From: Defluviitaleaceae bacterium
GTDB lineage: Bacteria > Bacillota > Clostridia > Lachnospirales > WRAX01
DNA length: 17,607 nt
Direction of reading: 5' to 3'
NCBI GenBank assembly: GCA_009781815.1
Contig: WQVB01000005.1
Span: forward strand, 1-17,607
Shown here: positions 6,644 through 13,323 of the stretch, one piece after another
Layout: the number at the start of each line of letters is the position of its first letter
Position numbering within the stretch: position 1 is the first letter of the stretch
The notes under the pieces: generated by a model
Databases searched by the model: none
What the model was told of the DNA's origin: nothing
What the model saw: the letters and a program-made list of their open reading frames with translations, nothing else
Program-made: the position numbers and the translations under genes

Positions 6644-8197
6644 GTGCCAATTATTGAACCTATTGTCTTAACGGCTATTGTAGGTGCAGCTGCTTTGTTA
6701 ATTGGCCTCTTCCTGGGCTTTATATATCGCAAAAAAATTGCCGAAAACCTTTTAGGAGCTGCCGAAAAACAGGCAGAAAACATTAAAGAGGAAGCCCATA
6801 GAGAGGCCGCTGCAAAGAAAAAAGAGCTGCTGCTTGAAGCTAAAGAGCAAAGCTTAAAAACTAAAAATGAAATTGAAAAAGAAGTAAAAGAAAGACGCAC
6901 CGAGGTGCAACGTCAAGAAAAACGCCTTATCCAAAAAGAAGAGAGCTTAGATAAAAAAGCCCTCTCTTACGAAAGAAAAGAAGAACAACTGCAAAAAAAG
7001 CTTGAAGATATTGACGTAAAAACCCAGCAGGCTGAAGATATTGTTGCACAAAAGCAGCAAGAGCTTGAGCGAGTGTCTGGCTTAACTGTAGAGCAGGCTA
7101 AGGATTATCTTTTATCTACAATCGAAAGCGAAGTTAAAGTAGAGGCTGCCAAAATGATAAAAGAGGCAGAGGCTAACGCAAAGCTTGAGGCAGACAAAAA
7201 AGCTAAAGAGATTTTAGCTGTTGCGGTGCAAAGGTGTGCTGTAGACCATGTAACCGAGTCTAGCGTGTCTGTTGTGCAGCTGCCAAATGATGAGATGAAA
7301 GGCCGCATCATCGGGCGTGAAGGCCGCAACATACGCACATTAGAGTCTCTAACGGGTATTGACCTTATTATAGACGACACGCCAGAAGCTGTTATTTTAT
7401 CAGGTTTTGACCCAGTTAGGCGTGAGATTGCAAAAATAGTCCTTGAAAAGCTAGTTGCAGATGGTCGTGTGCACCCAGCCCGCATTGAAGAAATGGTAGA
7501 AAAAGCTAAAAAAGAGGTTGAAGGCATTATACGTGAAGAGGGTGAATCTGCAACCCTTGAAACGGGCGTTCACGGCATCCACCCAGACCTTGTAAGGCTT
7601 TTAGGTAAGATGAAATATCGCACAAGCTATGGTCAAAATGTGCTACGCCACTCTATAGAGGTTTCTCACCTTGCAGGTATGATGGCGGCAGAGCTTGGCC
7701 TTGACATTACCCTTGCAAAGCGAGCGGGTCTTTTGCATGATATAGGCAAAGCCATCGACCATGAGCAAGAAGGCAGCCATGTAGAGCTTGGTGCTGCATT
7801 GCTACGCAAACACCGTGAAAACGAGGTTGTTATAAACTCTTGTGAGTCTCACCATGGTGATGTAGAGGCAACCAGCATTATTGCGGTGCTTGTAGCTGCG
7901 GCGGATGCTATATCTGCAGCTAGACCAGGTGCAAGGCGAGAGACGCTAGAATCCTACATCAAACGCTTGCAAAAGCTTGAAGAGATTGCAAACTCCTTTG
8001 ACGGGGTTGAGCGTACATTTGCTATACAAGCAGGGCGTGAGCTTCGCCTTATTGTTGTGCCTGAGGTTGTTGACGACAGCGGCATGACGCTACTAGCCCG
8101 TGAAGTTGCAAAGAAAATTGAAACCGAAATGGAATATCCAGGTAACATCAAGATAAATTTAATCAGAGAAACAAGAGCAGTAGAATACGCAAAATAA
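6644..8197 (+). CDS. rny: Ribonuclease Y
   Basis: The 517-residue protein is RNase Y, the membrane-bound endoribonuclease that starts decay of many mRNAs in Gram-positive bacteria. In order it has an N-terminal transmembrane helix (about 6-28), a long charged coiled coil (about 30-195), a KH RNA-binding domain with [10 protein letters not shown] (220-229), and a metal-dependent HD domain with H336 and HDIGKAIDH (365-373, His365/Asp366 pair). The C-terminus [10 protein letters not shown] is the family ending. Length matches the Bacillus enzyme (about 520). The start is odd. The only standard in-frame start codon near the expected N-terminus is GTG at 6644, which lies inside the AGGAGGTG ribosome binding site (6639-6646). 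Properly spaced positions hold ATT at 6650 and 6653, so an ATT start is a real possibility. GTG is used here as the conventional choice. The gene appears to be a single transcription unit. Confidence 0.96.
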   Translation: MPIIEPIVLTAIVGAAALLIGLFLGFIYRKKIAENLLGAAEKQAENIKEEAHREAAAKKKELLLEAKEQSLKTKNEIEKEVKERRTEVQRQEKRLIQKEESLDKKALSYERKEEQLQKKLEDIDVKTQQAEDIVAQKQQELERVSGLTVEQAKDYLLSTIESEVKVEAAKMIKEAEANAKLEADKKAKEILAVAVQRCAVDHVTESSVSVVQLPNDEMKGRIIGREGRNIRTLESLTGIDLIIDDTPEAVILSGFDPVRREIAKIVLEKLVADGRVHPARIEEMVEKAKKEVEGIIREEGESATLETGVHGIHPDLVRLLGKMKYRTSYGQNVLRHSIEVSHLAGMMAAELGLDITLAKRAGLLHDIGKAIDHEQEGSHVELGAALLRKHRENEVVINSCESHHGDVEATSIIAVLVAAADAISAARPGARRETLESYIKRLQKLEEIANSFDGVERTFAIQAGRELRLIVVPEVVDDSGMTLLAREVAKKIETEMEYPGNIKINLIRETRAVEYAK

Positions 8198-8201
8198 GCA
8201 T

Positions 8202-8240
8202 ATGCCAGAGGTGGAGATATTTCTTACCTCTGGCATTTTA
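8202..8240 (+). terminator. Rho-independent terminator of rny
   Basis: ATGCCAGAGGT (8202-8212) pairs perfectly with ACCTCTGGCAT (8226-8236), 11 bp, followed by a short T-run (TTTTA). It begins 4 nt after the rny stop codon. Confidence 0.75.
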
Positions 8241-8281
8241 CTAGGGAGCGTCGACACTCCCTAATGATAAGGAGCAGAAAC

Positions 8282-8548
8282 ATGCTTATATGGAGAAGAT
8301 GGGGCATTTTGGTGCCTGCTATATGGCTTGGCTTGTTTGTGGTTTTCCACATTGCCCTAACCCCAAACTTTTTGGTCTTTTGGATAGGTGTTTTCGCCTC
8401 CCCTGTTGCTTTATGGTTTTTGGGTAGAAGGCTAAACCGTGATAAAGAAAAGGGCGACAAGCATGAGTTTTTCTTTGTGCCTTTTGAATATTGGGGCATT
8501 GTGGCTTTAGCCCTACATTTATGGTGGGTTTTTAGTGGTGTTTTCTAG
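8282..8548 (+). CDS. Small membrane protein of unknown function
   Basis: This 88-residue protein begins MLIWRRWGILVPAIW and has three hydrophobic segments: about residues 7-25, 29-46 and a shorter one at 70-86. Before the last comes a charged stretch and 'HEFFFVPFEYWGI'. Similar short proteins with an 'H-FFF-P-EYW' stretch are, from memory, widespread hypothetical membrane proteins, but no function is known to me. The ATG at 8282 was chosen over the in-frame ATG at 8264 because AAGGAG (8269-8274) sits 7 nt before it. A short TAGGGAG/CTCCCTA hairpin (8242-8263) lies upstream. The toxin gene begins 14 nt downstream, so all three genes to 9117 may be one operon. Confidence 0.65.
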   Translation: MLIWRRWGILVPAIWLGLFVVFHIALTPNFLVFWIGVFASPVALWFLGRRLNRDKEKGDKHEFFFVPFEYWGIVALALHLWWVFSGVF

Positions 8549-8562
8549 CAAGGAGAAATCTA

Positions 8563-8892
8563 ATGACAAGAGAATTTATAATGACCAAAACTTTTGATAA
8601 GTTGTGGAGTAGCTTGGCTTTAAATGACGAGGATTTAAGACAACTCCAAAATATGTTATTGAAAAATCCCCTTATTGGTGATATAATCCAAGGGACGGGA
8701 GGAGCAAGAAAAATAAGGTCTGCACTCCCACACACAGGTAAAAGTGGTGGAATAAGAATAATATATTTTGACATGATACATTTGGGTAAACTACTTTTAA
8801 TCTTGTGCTATCCAAAGAGTAAGCAAGATGACTTGAGTCAAGAGCAGAAAAGTCAAATTAGAGCAGCAATAGAAGCATTGAAAGAGGTGTGA
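8563..8892 (+). CDS. RelE/HigB-type toxin of a type II toxin-antitoxin pair
   Basis: The 109-residue protein has the pattern of the HigB2/RelE toxin group, small mRNA interferases that cut mRNA at the ribosome. It shows 'FDKLWSSLALNDEDLRQLQ', then 'NPLIGDIIQGTGGARKIR' and 'GKSGGIRIIYF', followed by 'LLLILCYPKSKQDDLS'. The GTGG-RK-R and GKSGG-R segments are the family hallmarks and include the likely RNA-contact arginines and lysines. AAGGAGAA (8550-8557) precedes the ATG at 8563. The next gene begins 3 nt after the stop, with its ribosome binding site inside the toxin's end, as expected for a toxin-antitoxin pair in toxin-first order. The family call is good; activity is inferred. Confidence 0.85.
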   Translation: MTREFIMTKTFDKLWSSLALNDEDLRQLQNMLLKNPLIGDIIQGTGGARKIRSALPHTGKSGGIRIIYFDMIHLGKLLLILCYPKSKQDDLSQEQKSQIRAAIEALKEV

Positions 8893-8895
8893 TAT

Positions 8896-9117
8896 ATGGA
8901 AAAGGAATTGTTTGATGATTTGATGCAGTCTTTAAACGAAGGGCTGGAATATGTAAAAGGCAATGAAGCCAAAGGTCGCTCTTCCGTTATATCTGTATCT
9001 AACGAAGAGATAGAGCGTAGTAAGGTTTTTTATCAAAAATTTGAAACACTACCCGAAACAAGCAAACAAAAGGCTATGGAGTATGTTGATGAGTTATTGC
9101 AAGCAACTAGCGGTTAG
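8896..9117 (+). CDS. Putative antitoxin lacking a helix-turn-helix domain
   Basis: The 73-residue protein directly follows the RelE/HigB-type toxin. Its first part, MEKELFDDLMQSLNEGLEYVKGNEAKGRSSVISV, resembles the N-terminus of the HigA-type antitoxins usually paired with such toxins. In those proteins an XRE helix-turn-helix follows. Here the sequence instead goes into a short helical tail, 'FETLPETSKQKAMEYVDELL', similar in style to the small VapB/DUF2281-type antitoxin segments. No DNA-binding motif is visible. The frame closes with a normal TAG followed by a strong terminator, so there is no sign that a longer gene was broken here. AGAGGTG (8883-8889) is the ribosome binding site. It is an antitoxin by position and N-terminal similarity; the mode of autoregulation is unknown. 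Confidence 0.65.
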   Translation: MEKELFDDLMQSLNEGLEYVKGNEAKGRSSVISVSNEEIERSKVFYQKFETLPETSKQKAMEYVDELLQATSG

Positions 9118-9126
9118 CCGCTGTAT

Positions 9127-9172
9127 AAGCACGCCAGTGATACAATTGTGGTTGCTGGTGTGCTTTTGTTTT
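9127..9172 (+). terminator. Rho-independent terminator of the toxin-antitoxin operon
   Basis: AAGCACGCCAG (9127-9137) pairs with CTGGTGTGCTT (9155-9165) through 11 bp with one G-U wobble, followed by TTTTGTTTT. It starts 9 nt after the antitoxin stop codon. Confidence 0.82.
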
Positions 9173-9180
9173 GATATAGA
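9152..9180 (+). promoter_or_regulatory. Weak candidate promoter for the HAD/Nudix operon
   Basis: TTGCTG (9152-9157) and TATAGA (9175-9180) are 17 nt apart, overlapping the preceding terminator and lying 22 nt before the HAD gene. The match to consensus is partial, and read-through from upstream cannot be excluded. Confidence 0.35.
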
Positions 9181-9201
9181 CATAGGCAAAGGGGAAGGAA
9201 A

Positions 9202-9972
9202 ATGAACATTAAAATGATTGTGATGGATCTTGACGGCACCCTTTTGCGTTCTGATAAAACTATTTCTGAATATACTATACAAGCCCTTAAAAAATGTCAA
9301 GCTCGAGGCGTTAAAATCGGCATTGCAACTGCACGCACAAATGTGATTAGTCAAAAATATGTGGATATGATGGATGCAGATTTTCATATATACCATGGCG
9401 GTGCTACAGGCGAGGCTGCTGGAGAAGTTTTATATAATAAGATGCTTGATAAGCACGCAGCGTCGAAGGTTATAGATACTCTCATACCTCTTAGTGAATT
9501 GCTAACCTGCGAGGCGGCTTGCGGATATTTTTATAATGAGCATCATAACCATGTGGATCGGCTCGAAAGTAACGGATTAAGAGCTATTCAAACCAACTTT
9601 TCCACGTGGAGCAATATTGACGTTTTCAAGATAAGTGCCAAAATATCAAAAGAAGATGCTTGCAAGATTGTGGATGGCATTGATGATGTGGAAGCCATCC
9701 CATTTCATGGCGAGTTAGAGGTACGCTTCGCCCATAAAGATGCCACAAAGCTAAAAGCTTTAGAGGCGGTGGCTGGCCACTACAATATAAGCCTTGCAAG
9801 TATAGCCGCCTTTGGAGATGACTATAATGACGTAGAGATGCTTGCAGCTTGCGGTTACGGCGTGGCCATGGCAAACGGCATAGACCTTGCAAAAGATGCA
9901 GCTAAGTTTGTAACCTTTGCGACTAATGATGAAGATGGGGTTGCCAAATGGCTTGAGGAGAATGTTGGATGA
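9202..9972 (+). CDS. Cof-type HAD-family sugar/nucleotide phosphatase
   Basis: The 256-residue protein is a haloacid dehalogenase-superfamily hydrolase of the Cof (IIB cap) type. Motif I is DLDGTLL (nucleophile Asp9, acid/base Asp11), motif II ATAR (Thr43), motif III Lys183 in 'DATKLKAL', and motif IV GDDYNDVEML (205-214), which holds the magnesium-binding aspartates. Enzymes of this group dephosphorylate small phosphorylated metabolites in the cytoplasm; the substrate cannot be predicted from sequence. All catalytic residues are present. The stop codon overlaps the next gene's start by 4 nt (ATGA), so the two are translationally coupled. The ribosome binding region is purine-rich (GGGGAAGG). 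Confidence 0.9.
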   Translation: MNIKMIVMDLDGTLLRSDKTISEYTIQALKKCQARGVKIGIATARTNVISQKYVDMMDADFHIYHGGATGEAAGEVLYNKMLDKHAASKVIDTLIPLSELLTCEAACGYFYNEHHNHVDRLESNGLRAIQTNFSTWSNIDVFKISAKISKEDACKIVDGIDDVEAIPFHGELEVRFAHKDATKLKALEAVAGHYNISLASIAAFGDDYNDVEMLAACGYGVAMANGIDLAKDAAKFVTFATNDEDGVAKWLEENVG

Positions 9973-10442
9973 AGAATATTAAGCTAGTAACCTGTGTTAT
10001 GATACAAAACCCACAATCTGGCCAGGTGCTTGTGCAAAACCGCAAACGCAAATATTTGGGCTGGTGCTTTCCAGGTGGGCATGTTGAGAGTGGCGAAAGC
10101 ATTTATGATTGTGCTGTGAGAGAGGTTAAAGAAGAAACTGGGCTTGATGCACACAACCTTAAATATTGCGGCATTGTTCATTGGTGTGATAAAGATACAG
10201 ATGAGAGATATTGCTGCCATATGTATTTTGCGAAGGATTTTGGCGGGGAGCTTATAGCTGAAAATGAAGAGGGAGACCACTTTTGGTTGCCTATAGATCA
10301 GCTGTTTGCCACCCCTAAAGAAAGGTTTTCATCAGAGCATTATTGCCTTTCTCCATTGTTTCATGAAAGAGGCAAATATGGCGAGGTTTTTATTTTGCAT
10401 AGTGATGATGGCAAGAAGGTTTGGAAGGTGGAGTATAGGTAG
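9969..10442 (+). CDS. Nudix hydrolase, MutT/NTP pyrophosphatase-like
   Basis: The 157-residue protein carries a complete Nudix box, G37-x5-E43-x7-REVKEETGL (51-59), with the catalytic glutamates in place. It is preceded by 'RKYLGWCFPGGHVE', typical of the MutT/8-oxo-dGTP diphosphatase-like branch that hydrolyses nucleoside triphosphates or similar diphosphate compounds. The C-terminal part ('EEGDHFWLPIDQLF') also fits that branch. It overlaps the upstream HAD phosphatase by 4 nt. Pairing a phosphatase with a nucleotide pyrophosphatase suggests clean-up of unwanted or damaged nucleotides, but this is inference. The substrate is not determinable. Confidence 0.9.
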   Translation: MKNIKLVTCVMIQNPQSGQVLVQNRKRKYLGWCFPGGHVESGESIYDCAVREVKEETGLDAHNLKYCGIVHWCDKDTDERYCCHMYFAKDFGGELIAENEEGDHFWLPIDQLFATPKERFSSEHYCLSPLFHERGKYGEVFILHSDDGKKVWKVEYR

Positions 10443-10468
10443 AGCATCCCTATCGTCATCCCCAACTC

Positions 10469-10642
10469 ACGTCATTCCGATTTGCACTCACATCGTCATT
10501 GCGGGCTTGACCCGCAATCCCCTTCCTTCCTGAAGGGTTCGGTTGTGAGATAACCAATAGTCGAAATAGTGTTATGAAGGCGGGGGATTGCGGGTCAAGC
10601 CCGCAATGACGGTCTTAAGCAATCGGCAAACCGAAATGACGT
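10469..10642. repeat. C-type repeat enclosing a TTGCGGG-CTTGA-CCCGCAA element
   Basis: The outer ends ACGTCATTCCGATTTGC (10469-10485) and GCAAACCGAAATGACGT (10626-10642) are inverted with two differences. The inner element (10494-10611) has perfect terminal hairpins TTGCGGG-CTTGA-CCCGCAA and its inverse. This is the largest clean example of one module nested inside another. No gene was found in 10443-10833. Confidence 0.8.
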
Positions 10643-10643
10643 G

Positions 10644-10736
10644 TCCTGAGCTTGACTCAGGATCTATGTGTTACAGTGGACACCCAACTAAGCCTGCCCT
10701 TCTCTAATTAGATCCTGAGTCAAGCTCAGGATGACG
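10644..10736. repeat. A-type palindromic repeat, reverse orientation
   Basis: CCTGAG-CTTGA-CTCAGG hairpins form both ends. The middle (GTGGACACCCAACTAAG, CTGCCCTTCTC) is the reverse complement of the forward copies. Its left end lacks the usual CGTCA and abuts the preceding C-type repeat after a single base. A partial D-type right end (TTTCGCTGCAAGTCCATT) follows at about 10758. Confidence 0.8.
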
Positions 10737-10833
10737 AGTAAGGGAGGGCGAGGAGTGTTTCGCTGCAAGTCCATTGAGTGCGGGATATCAACGCAATTTA
10801 CCTGCTACTAAAACAGAAATGAGGATTTGATAA

Positions 10834-11622
10834 ATGACTTTATTTGAAGCGGTTATATTAGGCATTATACAAGGGTTGACGGAGTTCATCCCCGTTTCAT
10901 CCAGCGGGCATTTGGCCCTTGGGCAGATATTGTTTGGGTTAGAGCAAGATGGGCTGCTTTTTGAAATGGTGGTGCATATAGGCACGCTCATCCCCGTGGT
11001 GATAATCTTTTGGAAGGATATTTGGGCTATCATCCGCCGCCCCTTTCAAAAGATGACGCTACTGCTCATCATAGGCACCATACCTGTTGTCATTGTTGGC
11101 TTGTTGCTTGAAGATATTGTAGGTAACGCCTTTACAAGCTTGATGTGGCTTGCTGTGGGCTTTGTTATAACTGGCGTAACGCTGATGTTTGCTGACCGCA
11201 TACGCAACAACAAAAAGAAATCTGAAGATATAACCATATTGGATGCAGCCATTGTGGGCATTGCCCAGGCAATCGCTATCTTCCCAGGTATATCACGTTC
11301 AGGCTCAACTGTTATGGCGGCTTTGGGCCGTGGCATTGAGAGGGAGGCGGCTGCAAAGTTTTCTTTCCTACTCTCCATACCTGTTGTGCTTGGGGCTACT
11401 GTTTTGCAAGTTGTGCATCTCATTCGTGATGATGGGCATATATACGCAACGAATGTGGATTTTTGGCCGCTGGCACTTGCTTTTGTGGCGGCTATGCTTT
11501 CGGGCTACTTAGCAATCAAGCTGATGCTTATGGCTATCAAAAAGGCTAAGCTTCGTTATTTTGCTTATTATGTGTTGATATTGGCTGTAGCTATAGTGGT
11601 TGGCATGGTGATTTTTAATTAG
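10834..11622 (+). CDS. uppP: Undecaprenyl-diphosphatase UppP/BacA
   Basis: The 262-residue polytopic membrane protein removes a phosphate from undecaprenyl diphosphate to recycle the lipid carrier for peptidoglycan and other wall polymers; extra copies give bacitracin tolerance. The first signature QGLTEFIPVSSSGH (13-26, with Glu17 and His26) and the second, PGISRSGST (151-159, with Arg155), are both complete. Hydrophobic segments cover nearly the whole length (about 38-60, 75-92, 100-120, 134-150, 176-192, 208-228 and 240-260). Length is normal for the family. GAGGA (10821-10825) lies 8 nt before the ATG. No clear promoter is seen in the repeat-filled upstream region. The stop codon TAG overlaps the first two bases of the structured element that follows. 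Confidence 0.96.
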   Translation: MTLFEAVILGIIQGLTEFIPVSSSGHLALGQILFGLEQDGLLFEMVVHIGTLIPVVIIFWKDIWAIIRRPFQKMTLLLIIGTIPVVIVGLLLEDIVGNAFTSLMWLAVGFVITGVTLMFADRIRNNKKKSEDITILDAAIVGIAQAIAIFPGISRSGSTVMAALGRGIEREAAAKFSFLLSIPVVLGATVLQVVHLIRDDGHIYATNVDFWPLALAFVAAMLSGYLAIKLMLMAIKKAKLRYFAYYVLILAVAIVVGMVIFN

Positions 11623-11843
11623 GGCGTGTTCACGCTATAAACCCATGCAGATTTGCGAGATTGATTTTTCGTCAGTTTCATGAGATGCTGACGAAGTGTG
11701 CCCTAAAGGCACATGAGGAAGTATCGAGTCCAGCGGCTTGCCTTTGGCAAGCTGACCGAAGGTCATTTTCGCAAAGCGAAAACGCAAGGAATGGCGGAAA
11801 CATCATCCGCAAAGATGTGTGGGTGTTAGTGCGAATACGCCCT
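11621..11843 (+). ncRNA. Candidate structured RNA or MITE-like element between uppP and a Nudix gene
   Basis: AGGGCGTGTTC (11621-11631) is complementary to GAATACGCCCT (11833-11843) with one G-U pair. The duplex continues inward: CGCTA (11633-11637) with TAGTG (11827-11831), then ACCCATGCA (11641-11649) with TGTGTGGGT (11816-11824), giving about 25 bp in total. Inside it are hairpins TTCGTCAG/CTGACGAA (11668-11695), TGTGCC/GGCACA (11697-11713), CTTGCC/GGCAAG (11737-11751), GACC/GGTC (11754-11764), TTTTCGC/GCGAAAA (11666-offset stem at 11766-11782) and GCGGA/TCCGC (11794-11810). Its edges coincide with the uppP stop codon and the next gene's AAGGAG site. It could be a cis-acting leader, an independent ncRNA or a short inverted-repeat mobile element. 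I do not recognise the family. The reading frame open at 11661-11855 is not convincing as protein. Confidence 0.6.
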
Positions 11844-11856
11844 GAAGGAGATTAAA

Positions 11857-12408
11857 ATGGCACATACAAATGATAAAACCCAAAGATGCGAAATTTGGGA
11901 TGTTTTAAATGAAGATAGCACCCCTAGGGGCTATACAAAAGAAAGAGGCACGCTGGTTGAAGGTGAGTATCACCTAGTTGTCCGCTCGTGGATTGTGCAA
12001 GCTAATGGGGATTTTTTAGTGTCTAAGCGAAGCGGCAGCAAGCCTTGGCCCCTGCTGTGGGAAACACCAGGCGGGGCAGCCCTTGCTGGGGAAGAGAGCC
12101 TAACAGCGGCCATTCGTGAGGTTTATGAAGAAATCGGCGTTGCCCTAGACCCTAAAAACGCCCATTTTTTCAAGCGTCAATCTAAACCCCGCCCCAACAG
12201 CACCAGCGGTGGTGCTGTATTTGATGATTGGATATTCTACCAAAACGTTAAACTTTACGACACCTATTTAGACTTTAGCGAGGTGTGCGATATAATGTAT
12301 GCTAGCGAAGATAAAATAAAAGAAATGATAGCTGAGAAAAAGTTTCTAAGTTATGAGTTTTGCCCACATCTTGATGGGATATTTGAGTTTGTGAAAACAA
12401 AAAGATGA
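11857..12408 (+). CDS. Nudix hydrolase resembling isopentenyl-diphosphate isomerase
   Basis: The 183-residue protein begins with 'CEIWDVLNEDSTPRGYTKERG', then 'GEYHLVVRSWIVQANGDFLVSKRS' and 'LLWETPGGAALAGEESL'. This arrangement is found in Nudix proteins often annotated as IPP-isomerase-like. The Nudix box is complete: G73-x5-E79-x7-REVYEEIGV (87-95). True type 1 IPP isomerases also need an active-site cysteine and a glutamate in set positions, which I cannot confirm here, so a pyrophosphatase role is equally possible. AAGGAG (11845-11850) lies 6 nt before the ATG, immediately after the structured element. It may share a transcript with uppP, which would put two enzymes acting on diphosphate compounds together, but that is inference. 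Confidence 0.85.
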   Translation: MAHTNDKTQRCEIWDVLNEDSTPRGYTKERGTLVEGEYHLVVRSWIVQANGDFLVSKRSGSKPWPLLWETPGGAALAGEESLTAAIREVYEEIGVALDPKNAHFFKRQSKPRPNSTSGGAVFDDWIFYQNVKLYDTYLDFSEVCDIMYASEDKIKEMIAEKKFLSYEFCPHLDGIFEFVKTKR

Positions 12409-12433
12409 TGTAGATATTAAGCTGCATCATCTT
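12393..12433 (-). terminator. Terminator-like hairpin read on the minus strand
   Basis: AAGATGATG (12402-12410) and CATCATCTT (12425-12433) pair perfectly, extended by TAG/CTG with a wobble. On the minus strand the hairpin is followed by TTTTTGTTTT; the plus strand has no T-run. The plus-strand arm begins inside the stop region of the Nudix gene. It would stop minus-strand transcripts coming through the repeat island. Confidence 0.6.
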
Positions 12434-12527
12434 AGAGTGTAGGCAAAGTATCAAAAATGATAACCCCTCTTGATTGTCATTGTGGACTCACGTCATTCTA
12501 ATTTGCCGATTGCTCCAGTTCGCTATT

Positions 12528-12724
12528 AGACTTGTTGCGAAATCAATACTTCTCGCTACCACACCGCACTCTCCCCACTCGTCATCCTGAGCTTGACTCA
12601 GGATCTAATTGGAGAAGTGCAGGCTTAATTAAGGCATACACTATCACACATAGATCCTGAGTCAAGCTCAGGATGACGAGTGGGGAAATAGTATGGCTTA
12701 TCTATAATAATTTCGTAACAAGTC
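12528..12724. repeat. D-type repeat enclosing an A-type repeat, second copy
   Basis: AGACTTGTTGCGAAATCA and its inverted partner ending at 12724 enclose an A-type element (12573-12685) with CCTGAG-CTTGA-CTCAGG ends, extended by CCCCACTCG/CGAGTGGGG. It is organised like 6232-6432 but without the tandem 14-bp array. A C-type left end (CACGTCATTCTAATTTGCC, about 12489-12507) lies just upstream with no right partner. Confidence 0.75.
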
Positions 12725-12744
12725 TATTGTGGGTCAAGCTCATG

Positions 12745-12779
12745 AGACAATGCAGCGTTATGGCTACATTGTCTTTTTT
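12745..12779 (+). terminator. Rho-independent terminator facing the convergent lipoprotein gene
   Basis: AGACAATG (12745-12752) pairs with CATTGTCT (12767-12774), extended past one mismatch by AGC/GCT, and is followed by TTTTTT. It is read on the plus strand and prevents plus-strand transcripts from entering the convergent gene ending at 12781. Confidence 0.78.
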
Positions 12780-12780
12780 G

Positions 12781-13323
12781 TTAGTTTGTGGTTACAAGGC
12801 GAAATGTATATATTGCAGATGAGCCAATATCGCTCCAACGCATGGTTATCATAAAGATATAGTCGCCCCCGCTGTTTATTATCACTCCCTCGGGGTGATC
12901 AAAAACCTCATAGCTGTTAAAAGCATCGTCTGATGGCTGACCATTTAGCAAAAAGTAGGTAGGCCAGCGTATATGGGACGTATAGGAGGGGGCAAGGTCT
13001 TGATCAAGCTCAAATAGCAGATAGCCATAAGGTGCATCAAGGTATACCGTCGCCTCTTCAAATTGAGATAAAGGCAGCTGCAAAGGGTGGGGAGAATCCT
13101 CCATAATGCAAACATCATCTTGACACCAGCTGGTTGTTAGCCTGATGGCTGTGGTTGTTTGGAGGGATTCATCCTCCCCTAAAAGAGTAACTAAAACATT
13201 TGGAGGGTTGATACTTGGAGGGTCATAATTTGCCGTTTGACCGCAGGATGCCAAGGGCAACAAAAGCATAAGTACGCACAAATTAAGAAGTAATAGCTTT
13301 TTCCAAGGCCTTTTTCCATTCAT
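12781..13323 (-). CDS. Lipoprotein of unknown function
   Basis: This 180-residue protein has a basic N-terminus, a hydrophobic stretch and a lipobox LASC (Cys27), so it should be lipid-anchored outside the membrane. The mature part (about 153 residues) is rich in aromatic residues and beta-type sequence ('YGYLLFELDQDLAPSYTS', 'GGDYIFMITMRWSDIGSSAIYTFRLV') and has a Cys pair (residues 67 and 72 in TSWCQDDVCIM). It may be an immunoglobulin-like fold, but no family is recognised. The ATG at 13321-13323 was chosen over the GTG directly before it; AAGGTAGG lies upstream. The gene's first 41 nt overlap the end of the zinc-ribbon gene in another frame, so the two are probably translated from one message. 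Confidence 0.7.
   Translation of the reverse strand: MNGKRPWKKLLLLNLCVLMLLLPLASCGQTANYDPPSINPPNVLVTLLGEDESLQTTTAIRLTTSWCQDDVCIMEDSPHPLQLPLSQFEEATVYLDAPYGYLLFELDQDLAPSYTSHIRWPTYFLLNGQPSDDAFNSYEVFDHPEGVIINSGGDYIFMITMRWSDIGSSAIYTFRLVTTN

Noticed and set aside
10306..10533. Plus-strand open frame of 75 codons
   Set aside because: Mostly the out-of-frame shadow of the Nudix gene, running into a C-type repeat.
11661..11855. Open frame of 64 codons between uppP and the Nudix gene
   Set aside because: It lies wholly over the hairpins of the structured element, has no ribosome binding site, and its composition is explained by the inverted repeats.
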